Source: Amblyomma americanum
Lineage: Eukaryota > Arthropoda > Arachnida > Ixodida > Ixodidae
Length of the DNA stretch: 64,000 nt
Assembly: GCF_052857255.1 (NCBI RefSeq)
Contig: NW_027526485.1
Coordinates: forward strand, 372,001-436,000
Direction: 5' to 3'
The translations under genes and the position numbers were made by a program. Below the pieces are notes generated by a model that had not been told where the DNA came from, made no database searches, and was given only the letters and a program-made list of their open reading frames with translations. This document shows, in pieces, positions 56,492 to 64,000 of this stretch (its first letter is position 1; each line of letters starts with the position of its first letter).

Positions 56492-56684
56492 GGAAAGAGA
56501 GGAAGGTGGGAGTGAAAGAGGCGCCGTAATGGAGGGCTCTGGAATAATTTCGACCACCTGCGGACGTTCATCTTGCACTGATACCGTTTTGGGTTTCGCC
56601 TTCATCGAAACACAACCGCCGCTGTCGGGCTGGAACCTGGGTACTCTGGTCAATAGCCCACAGCGTCAGCCACCGTGGTGGTGC
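56492..56684 (-). mobile_element. tRNA-derived SINE, minus strand, facing the previous copy
   Basis: The minus strand has CACCACGGTGGCTGACGC (A-box region), CCCAGGTTCCAGCCCG (B box), TCAGTGCAAGATGAACGTCC and CAGGTGGTCGAAATTATTCC, then the start of the pyrimidine arm. The 3' ends of the two SINEs face each other across about 20 bases. Confidence 0.88.
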
Positions 56685-57159
56685 AAGTAGACCTAGACCG
56701 GCGGTGCAAGAACTCCAGACCGTATAGGGACACTGATCTGGCTGGCATCGACATACCAAAGCGTCTCAATAAAATATATGTTCAGTCATATCTTCCTGGG
56801 TATATTTTTCCTGGGTATATTTTCGCTCCTGCATGTCGATCCTCTTTCTCTTCTTTGCGGCTCCTCTACGAAAATTGAGGGTGAGCTTAAGTGCGCGAGG
56901 CGAAAGCCATTCTGCACCCACTTTGGCTAATTAATGACTAATTTCTAATTAATGAACGCTTGTTGGGCAGGACGGCTACAAATTCAGGAACACTGAAGGG
57001 GACGTTAACGATCGTTTCTTTTTAATTCTTATTTGTTCTTTTTATTTTTATTTCTTTTAACTTTTCTTTTAACGCATCTGCAGCTCCCTTGAAGACCAGG
57101 CCATTGATTTTCAAACTATACGACAAGAACTTTCAAGCAACAACTACCCGACCTCATTT

Positions 57160-57699
57160 GTGCAATCCGTGGAAAATCAGTTATGTCGCCCAGCAAGCGA
57201 TACTCCTCTGTCACCCTTGAAACGTGCTGCCGTGCCCTATGCTCCCGGACTAAGCGAGGCTTTAGCACGCATCATGCGCACCTTTGGTGTTCATATCGCC
57301 CACGTTCCGACAAGAAAACTGCGCCATGCGTTGGTAAATGTCAAAGACCCCCTTCCCAAAGAAAAATATCCAGGCGTAGTGTACAAGGTTCCTTGTTCCG
57401 ACTGTGACTACGCATACATTGGCGAAACCGGAAATTTCGAGAGGCGGCTAAAGGAACATAGTAACGATGTACGCAACAAAAAAGTGGATTCAAATGCTAT
57501 CGCCGAGCACGCAGTATCTACAGGCCATGACATCGACTGGGGTCGGGCACACGTGCTTTCAACCGAAAAGAAGCTATACCCTCGCCTGCACTTGGAATCA
57601 TTAATCATCCAAACTACTAGTCACACCCTAAACCGCAACGATGGAAATCTTAACCCAATCTACGCACGCTCCCTGCGCCCTCTTTTCAAGCATATGTAA
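57160..57699 (+). pseudogene. Penelope-like GIY-YIG endonuclease domain (truncated protein)
   Basis: A stop-free frame encodes the C-terminal endonuclease of a Penelope-like protein. GVVYKVPC...YIGET supplies the GIY-YIG signature, with a preceding Cys pair (CSDC), ERRLKEH the catalytic Arg region and HLESLII the metal-binding Glu region. The N-terminal RT is absent, so no retrotransposition-competent protein is made. It would nick target DNA for primed reverse transcription. Confidence 0.85.
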
Positions 57700-57730
57700 T
57701 GCCACTGAGCTGCTTGCTTCATTTCAATGT

Positions 57731-57765
57731 GAACAAGGCTCCCGTACGGGAGCCGAAACGTCTGT
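57731..57765 (+). ncRNA. Hammerhead-like hairpin of the second Penelope fragment
   Basis: A perfect 18-nt palindrome GGCTCCCGTACGGGAGCC (57737-57754) is followed by GAAACGTC. This is the stem II-GAAA-stem III order of Penelope hammerheads, but the CTGATGA box upstream is degraded to TGTGAACAA, so cleavage is unlikely. Confidence 0.4.
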
Positions 57766-57909
57766 TTATGTTTTTTGTTTTCTTTGGTCGGCGCTCCTTC
57801 TTCTTCGTCAGTATATGCATTATAGCAATTATGCTATTGATAACGTCATAGTGTGACAGAATTCGCGGACGGAGGGACAACGATGAGCTATTAAGGGCTT
57901 TCGCCTTAA

Positions 57910-58781
57910 AAAAAATTACAGGAATGCACTTCAGTCTGTTTAAGAGCGGAAATGCGAAGGCCTTTCTCTTTCGCTTCTCCCTGAATTTTTCATTTTTTAA
58001 TTTGTTTTCTTTATTACTAGAAGTTTTGTTGGTTTGTTTTATTTATTTTTATTATTTTCCCGTTCTTTACTTTAGTTTTATTTTATTTTTATTATGTTCA
58101 TTTCCTTTTTTATGCTTGATAAGCCTTTTCACGCGTTTACATCGTTTTTGATCCAATCAGTCACAGAAAACCTCCTTCAAACACAAAACATAAATACCTG
58201 AAGAGCGCGCTCAAACTAAGCATTGCCGAGTACCGTAATCGTCGGTCAGTTCCTGGTCGCCAGAAAACGTTATGGAGGGCTTTAAGCACATGTATCACTG
58301 AAGAACTTTAAGTAGCCTACAATTTGCGATTTACTCATTTGAGCGTGATCTGAATTTTGCTCATTAATTGTGAGCATAAACAATGCACGTTTCGTCTGGA
58401 GCCCAGCACTGGATATTTGCCAGCTTGCTCGTCTAGTAACTCAGTTACAGTCATGGTGGAAGAAAATAATTTAGTAGTAGTAGCTCCGTTAACTTATTGA
58501 AAGTGATCACTCAAGTCCTCTTATGAGAGGTCATCATGTTTGACGAAAACATTCCAAAAGCTGAATTTAAGTTTGCCGCTTTAACTTCGCTTCCCAGGTA
58601 CCTCAGTCCACCCACACGTACTTCCGCCACTTCCGCTTCTACCACTTTTCTTTTTTCGCGCAAGCCGATGACAGCTGAGCCGGCTGAGGAGAAGAGCCGA
58701 TCGACTCGCCTATCTTCGAAGAGCTCCAGCTCGTTGCGCACTCAGGTTGAGTCTTCTCGATAGCACTCGTTCTCATTTTGA
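57910..58781. other. AT-rich intergenic, nothing recognised
   Basis: A T-rich block at 57960-58140 and a 75-codon frame at 58536-58763 rich in Ser/Thr, without a known domain. Confidence 0.4.
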
Positions 58782-60716
58782 ATGGCCAGTAAGTGGCAAA
58801 AATACGGGCGGCTGAACCGGGAGCTCACCGAATTTTTACCGCGACATTTCCTCTCCCGCCGAGGGCGGCCTTGGGCCTTCCACGACTGCACGCGAAGACA
58901 GTGAAATCGATGCCGACAATGCGGACACACGCAGAAGGCCCGAAGAATGCTCTGAAGCATCCGCAGGACGAATCGGAGTTTCTGAATGGCCTCACTTGCC
59001 AGCCGATTCTGATGACAGTGCCAAATATTCGTGGTCGTCCGAGAAGGATCCGTCTACCGCGCAAGAAAGCACAGAAGCAAGCCCCTCAACGACAGAAGCT
59101 GCACGAGAGCTAGCGGACATAGCTCGGAAGCATTCACTCACCCATTCGGCAGTCAATGACCTCTGTTTGCTTTTGTGTCGCCTTGTCCATCCATTACCTC
59201 GTGACGCTCGCACGTTACTGACGTCTGAGCGAAAAGCTGATGTTCTTAACGACTACGGGCATTTTCCCCTACGAAGTCAGATGATCTAAAGAGTGAAGAA
59301 CGGTCTTCGCGATGTTGCAGGTACTATCGTTGACCTCCACGTGAACATAGACGGATTACCTGTATTCAAGGGCTCTTCGCTGGTCTTCTGGGTTTTGCTG
59401 TGTTCAGTGGCGAATGCAGTTGACAGCCGACCATTTGCTGTCTCTATATTGTGGCAAAAAAGAAGCTTACAAATATTGCATAGTTTTTGCGGCCATCTCT
59501 ATAAGAAATGAAAAATATGGAAACTTCTGGTGTCATCATCAAAGGTGTATGTCACAGTGTTTCACTTGCTGCAGTAATCTGTGATGCGCCAGCCTGTTCG
59601 TATGTCAAATGTACCAACTGGTACTGGTTATTAGGTTGTGACCGCTGCACACAGAAAGGAGAAAGAATTGAGCACAGGCAAACAATCCCATGTGTGCTGC
59701 TTTCAAAAATGGAATAGGAGATATGATTCTTGCCGCACAATGGCCGACGCTGGCCACCACAACGCTGCAAGTCCACTTTTGGAGTTGCATGTGGACGTGG
59801 TGAAACACTTTCCGCTGGATTAAATACACACGGTGTGCTTGGGAGTGGTCTGTAAGTTGCTGCAGACGTGGACTTTGAACCATTACTGCATTGTCTCGGA
59901 GCACAGCAGCAGAGCATTATGAGTTCAAAGACTGCAGCAAACAAGTCTGCCGTCAGAATTTGCTTGGCACCCCAGACACCTTGATGAATTGGACCGACGG
60001 AAGGCAGTGGAGTTTAGGTCCTTCCTTCACTACAATGGTCCTGTCGTGCTGCGCGGTTTGCTGGACAACAACCAATACAAACACTTCCTGTGCCTTCATG
60101 TGACGATGTGCATTCTGCTCAGTGATGTTCTTGCGACAGAGATGAACAAGTTTGCCTCAGATCTCCTGAAGTATTTTTCACAGCAGTGTGGGGTGCTTTA
60201 TGAACGTGAGTTTCTGATCTACAATGTACACATGCTGTGTCACATTGCGGAAGACGCCTTAATTTATGGGCCGCTGGAAAATGTTAGTGCCTTCCCATTT
60301 GAGCACTGTTTGTGGTGAGTTAAACGGTTGTTGTGCACCAGCAGAAAGCCACTTGGACAGGTGAGCCGCAGAATTTCCGAGTTGGCTTATTCACCGAGAG
60401 AACTCCCACCGACTGTGCGCTTGACAGAAGTATCATCCTTGAAAGGAGGTGTAGAGAACGACTCGTGTTGCTTAATAAGCAGTGGCAGCATTGTCAGTCT
60501 GACAGAGGTGTCTCCGAAGTTTCTTCTTGGCCATGAGTTTCTTCATGCAACGAACCTCTATGCTCCGCTTCCATCAGAACAGCTCAAGATTTTCCGCACA
60601 GATAATGCTTCACGTGAGATAAGGATGTGGCCTGTGGGTTCATTTCGCTTGAAATGTGTGAAAGTTGTATGGAAGACTGGGTTTATTTTGTTTCCTCTAC
60701 TTCGTCATAATTAATC
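58782..60716 (+). pseudogene. CACTA/EnSpm-like transposase (DUF4218-like C-terminal region), decayed
   Basis: It starts near ATG 58782 (MASKWQKYGRLNREL). Then, mostly in one frame: DIARKHSLTHSAVNDL, VHPLPRDARTLL, HVNIDGLPVFKGSS (59341-59385), SGVIIKGVCHSVSLAAVICDAPA, YVKCTNWYWLLGCDRCTQKG, SPLLELHVDVVKHFPLD, RRKAVEFRSFLHYNGPVVLRGLL, REFLIYNVHMLCHIAEDALIYGPLENVSAFPFEHCLW, KPLGQVSRRISEL and the end GFILFPLLRHN at 60714. This order matches animal transposase-domain proteins that I associate with CACTA-like elements. Stops at 59287, 59509, 59821 and 60316 and frameshifts near 59510, 59705 and 59890 make it inactive. Termini were not found. Confidence 0.72.
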
Positions 60717-62181
60717 GCTAAGACTATATTACAGTTTATCTTGAGCATTGTGTTCCATCTTCATATCCAGCAGAAGTCTATCATGGCAGAAGTGTATTCT
60801 CAGTGTTGTTTTTCCGCTCCATTATCATATTTAGCAGAAGTTTATCTTGGCTTAGTGTTTCATAGGTAGTAGCTGTGTACTTTGAGTGTTGTTATATCAT
60901 AGCTGAATTATCTGAGTGTTTTTCTTAACTGAGTGTTGGGGGTTGCAGGAAGTAAAAATAGCAATTATTGTTCTGTTCAAACACAATAGCTACTTTTGTG
61001 TATCTTCTTCATGAGTTGTAGTGATAACGGTGGGGTACACATGTTACCTGTGCTCTTTCTGTTGCAGACACATGCTTCATGTCTTTCTAATGTCTACTGA
61101 ACTGAGGACGTCTTCTGGCTAGTGTTCACAGATATGCTATCTCGGTCTGGCCTACATAGGTGTGTTTGAGGTGAACACACTGATGGTTTGTAGAGAAAAA
61201 AGACCACAACTTCAGACAGGACGTAAGACCACTTCTCTGTCTTGCGTCCGGTCTGAAGTTGCAGTTTCTTTTTCCTCTACATCATTTCTGACCAAGTGGC
61301 CCAAAACTTCCCCTTGTGAAACATGGGTCAGCTGCATAGCAAAATGAGAGGCGACACGCTGAGTAATGTGGGCTGTCTGCTTAGTGTTAACCGCGGTTGC
61401 AGGTCGATGCGCATGGCACGTTGCTTCGCTCAAATTGCAACACGGCCGATGCACTGTTGGTGTAGCTGGGACTATCTATGAAGGTTTCGCGTGCCAGAAA
61501 TAAAAAGCCTCGTCTCTTAGGGTTGTTATCTCTATCTCCAGAGCTTCGGGTAGCACAGCCCTAATATGTCTTGCCTCTGCTATTATTTGACAGCATCAGT
61601 TTGCACAAAATCGGTGTTCAATACCCCTTGTCTGGATTGCCAGTGCCCCTTGTGTTACTACTTTACTGTGATAGTGCCTTCTCTTCTAGTACAAGTGATG
61701 ATGCATGATTTCCCCTGTTTCACTTTATATGCTACGTGATTGAAGTGCTTTGGTGGTGCGCGTTGCCGCTTTTTGTACTCGGTGATTTTGTGCTTATTGC
61801 AGGCTCTGCGTTTTTTGCCTATGCACTGTGTCACAGTGGTCACGGTGTCATTCGCCACTTAACATAGTTGGTGGAGGAGCCGGTTGTATGATTGAGCCAT
61901 GAAGCTTGAAGTAGTCAGACCGGCACAGAGTCACATAGGATGGCTAGCGCTCCTTTAGTAGTTATGGTGTCACCCTGATACCCCGGCATGTTTGGGATTG
62001 ACGACACAGGTGTTGATGACTCGCTCTGCTCATACGTGCCAGTCATCATCTATAACATGTAGGACCCTACACCGATGCCGGCGAATGTCATCTTTTACCT
62101 TACCGGCACTGCCAGGGTGTAATATGAAACACATGAGAATGAACTCATGAGCCGGGACACCTGTGAGGAAAAACTACGCAT
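60717..62181. other. Intergenic with an imperfect palindrome
   Basis: T-rich stretch with repeated TCTTGGC and GAGTGTT phrases just after the transposase (60740-60940), perhaps its 3' UTR. Apart from the inverted repeat at 61190-61280 nothing is recognised. Confidence 0.45.
61190..61280. repeat. Imperfect palindrome, about 38-40-bp arms, 13-bp loop
   Basis: GTAGAGAAAAAAGACC...CAACTTCAGACAGGACGTAAG (61190-61227) pairs with CTTGCGTCCGGTCTGAAGTTG...TTTTTCCTCTAC (61241-61280). The inner 21 bases match with two mismatches; the outer part needs a small bulge. Confidence 0.85.
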
Positions 62182-62958
62182 ATTCAAATTCAAATTCACT
62201 TTATTTCTGGTAGAAAGCAAGTATACATCATGAGCAAGAGAGTTTAAAAGAGGATTATTCTACCAAGGAAGACGAGGCAAAAGGCGTTTCATCTACGCCT
62301 GACAAGGCCTCGCCTCCTGGCGAGATACATTGCACTCTCTATGCTACAAAAGCCGTTGTAAAAAATATATTGTACCATTCATTACGTGTAGAAAACAGAA
62401 GCATTGTGAACAAGCATTATATGAAATTAAAACCGTAAGTACTACAAAAAACAAGAGAAATTTTCTTCAAAAAAAAGAAAAAAAAGAAAAAAGCTTACTT
62501 CACAACCTGTTAGTTATTATTGTGTCAGAAGGTAAGAACCGCAGTTGCATAAATATTTATCTCAACAAAAGATTAGCTCCTAACCAGAAAATTATTACAG
62601 AGTCAAAAGCCTGAAGAAGCAACATTTGTATCGATATATTTCAAGAATCTAACAAGGAACACAGCAATACAAACGAAACACAAACCTAAATGAGATAACA
62701 AGGAGACAGGTCATTTTTTTTCTACCAGGAGTACTTTTTTTATCCGTGCTTTATAAGTATACGGTGACTGTACATTCATTGCGATGTCAATAAGCTCTGG
62801 AAACAAATTTAAAAGGACAGGAATCTGGTAGTCTAACGATTGTGTACCATAGGAAGTTCTGACTTTTTTCTTAACAAATGAATTTGCCCTAAAGTTATAG
62901 CCGCATTCTTGACGTCGGTACTTCCCAAGAAATGAATTTGCAAGACCTGATGCATGGA
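62182..62958 (-). mobile_element. CR1-like LINE, 3' end, minus strand
   Basis: A minus-strand frame ending at 62711 reads ANSFLGKYRRQECGYNFRANSFVKKKVRTSYGTQSLDYQIPVLLN, a typical LINE C-terminus after the RT. About 500 bases of AT-rich 3' UTR follow and end in AATAAAGTGAATTTGAATTTG (minus strand), a polyA-like signal with GAATTT repeats as seen at CR1-type 3' ends. Confidence 0.65.
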
Positions 62959-63004
62959 AGGTAACCTCGAAACAACAACTGTCGTCGCGCGCCCAGTCCG
63001 CCAC

Positions 63005-63409
63005 AGAGGGCTACATACCTATATTCTGGATGTCCTGGCGCTTCGCCACAAAGTGGACGTTGCTTTGACTCAATCAGACAGCGTGGGCTGCAATGGCATT
63101 GTGTATGATGCTTTTCATTTGTTTCTCTGCAAGGACTGCACTATATTTGACACCATCAAGGAGTGCCATCGCTTCGAGCAAATTGAAAGCTGCTGCATTC
63201 CGCAGCTGTTTTCTCGGCATCCTAAAACAGTAGCAACCCCTTCCTTTGAGGACCAGCAGCTCCACCACGTCCACTCTTTGAAATGCCTGCCTTCGCAGAC
63301 GCAGTCGCAAGGATTGTGTGACTTAAATTCGAGGCCTTTGTGCCTATCCCAGTCATATGTCTCTGCCTATCGTGTTGCTCATCCAGGCATTCGTGTAGAA
63401 AGAAGTTAG
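63005..63409 (+). CDS. Unidentified open frame (uncertain)
   Basis: An open plus-strand frame of about 135 codons (LHTYILDVLALRHKVDVALT...CKDCTIFDTIKECHRFEQIESCC) ends at 63409. It is Cys/His-containing (CKDC, CH, CC) but follows no motif I know. It begins where the CR1-like fragment ends. It could be an exon or decayed transposon sequence; no splice or promoter signal stands out. Confidence 0.2.
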   Translation, partial: RGLHTYILDVLALRHKVDVALTQSDSVGCNGIVYDAFHLFLCKDCTIFDTIKECHRFEQIESCCIPQLFSRHPKTVATPSFEDQQLHHVHSLKCLPSQTQSQGLCDLNSRPLCLSQSYVSAYRVAHPGIRVERS

Positions 63410-64000
63410 CAATTGGAACCTCAATCCAGCAGTGTGTGTGATCTTGGTTGCTCAGCTGGCACTGAGGTTCCAACCACCAGTATCCACCCCCACTGTTTCT
63501 CCGGAATCCCGCAGACAACCGACAAAACCGCTTTTACTACTCTCACATAGGCTATATGGGCAGCTTTGGTAGTCCAAAAATTATGCTTAGTCTATGAAGG
63601 ATATTGTAGTAAAGTGTTTCTGATAAGACAAGCTGGAGCCCTATAAAGTGCATCAAAATTGCAGGGCAAATGGTTGCTATTGGACTTTGCCTCTATAAAA
63701 ATTCTGCTACCATATCTGGACTCCATCCCACGATCTTAAGCTTTTCTACTACTTGACATACACGGACAAAATTTATCGCTGAGGATAGTAGTTAGGCAAG
63801 ACAACTGCACATATTAACTAGCCTGCACTCTTTCTACCTTCCTTCGATCCATCTTTTCTTTCCGGGAAGTATTTACTCATGAAAGAGATGACTAAAATCA
63901 ATGATTTGCAAACTGACCAGCACATGCTCATAGCAAATGCACCCTTGAGTTAATTTTTAATCTGTGATCTGGTTTGGCTCCACTGCGCAGCAAATTTAGC
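63410..64000. other. Intergenic, nothing recognised
   Basis: No coding or repeat signature up to the window end. Confidence 0.4.

Larger units (their letters stand above)
57073..57790 (+). mobile_element. Penelope-like element, 3' fragment, intact C-terminal frame
   Basis: The frame runs from about 57073 to 57699 without interruption. It covers the end of the RT-to-endonuclease linker (SSLEDQAIDFQTIRQEL) and a GIY-YIG domain: YPGVVYKVPCSDCDYAYIGETGNFERRLKEHSNDVRN, SNAIAEHAVSTGHDIDW and HLESLIIQTT. The catalytic Tyr pair, Arg and Glu positions look intact. Directly upstream a T-rich tract ends in CTGCAG, possibly a splice acceptor. The 3' region includes a hammerhead-like hairpin. It is better preserved than the fragment at 39.3 kb. 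Confidence 0.9.
56886..57909. mobile_element. Candidate MITE interrupted by a Penelope-like fragment
   Basis: CTTAAGTGCGCGAGGCGAAAGCC at the left and GGCTTTCGCCTTAA at the right form short imperfect inverted ends (shared GGCGAAAGCC core). AAAGCGAAAGC at 8763 may be another end of the family. The termini are short, so chance cannot be excluded. Confidence 0.35.

Overview
The window is a transposon graveyard from a large, repeat-rich arthropod genome, most likely a tick (Ixodida, inferred). The inference rests on a tRNA-derived SINE with a 'GTGGCTCAGTGGTTA' head, on several LINE families whose ORF1/ORF2 motifs match those I know from tick genomes, and on spliced exons with polyA signals. No bacterial gene organisation is present. 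Almost every coding block is broken by stops or frameshifts. Family names come from motif recognition; no database search was possible.

Layout. 1-3.4 kb: 3' part of a Ty3/gypsy element (Gypsy-A) with its 3' LTR. 3.4-8.2 kb: LINE-A copy 1 (minus). 8.2-8.5 kb: SINE. 9.4-11.9 kb: LINE-A copy 2 (plus), so the two copies form a large inverted repeat. 12.5-17.6 kb: near full-length LINE-B. 18.6-22.3 kb: three SINEs and a solo Gypsy-A LTR. 22.8-23.6 kb: C2H2 zinc-finger exon with one nonsense codon. 25.9-30.6 kb: Tx1-like LINE-C. 31.0-31.2 kb: 48-bp tandem repeat. 31.6-40.4 kb: three minus-strand exons of a probable DUF4806-like host gene whose introns hold a pogo/Tigger transposon (33.3-35.4), LINE-D (35.4-36.7) and a Penelope-like fragment (39.3-39.9). 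41.6-43.4 kb: second Tigger remnant and a gypsy fragment. 45.2-45.5 kb: second solo Gypsy-A LTR. 45.7-49.0 kb: a gypsy element with both LTRs and a target-site duplication (Gypsy-B) that carries a 166-bp inverted duplication inside its long reading frame. 49.7-51.2 kb: RTE-like LINE fragment, TA microsatellite and a 0.6-kb miniature gypsy element. 55.5-57.9 kb: second RTE fragment, an inverted SINE pair, and a second Penelope-like fragment between short inverted repeats. 58.8-60.7 kb: decayed CACTA/EnSpm-like transposase. 62.2-63.0 kb: CR1-like LINE tail.

The genes do not form a pathway. The loci that could matter to the host are the zinc-finger exon and the DUF4806-like exons. The most unusual object is Gypsy-B: reverse transcriptase is gone, the gap is filled by an antisense copy of the RNase H-integrase linker, and the frame stays open for 672 codons. 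Its transcript would fold into a long hairpin. The stretches between elements mostly hold AT-rich sequence in which I recognise nothing.
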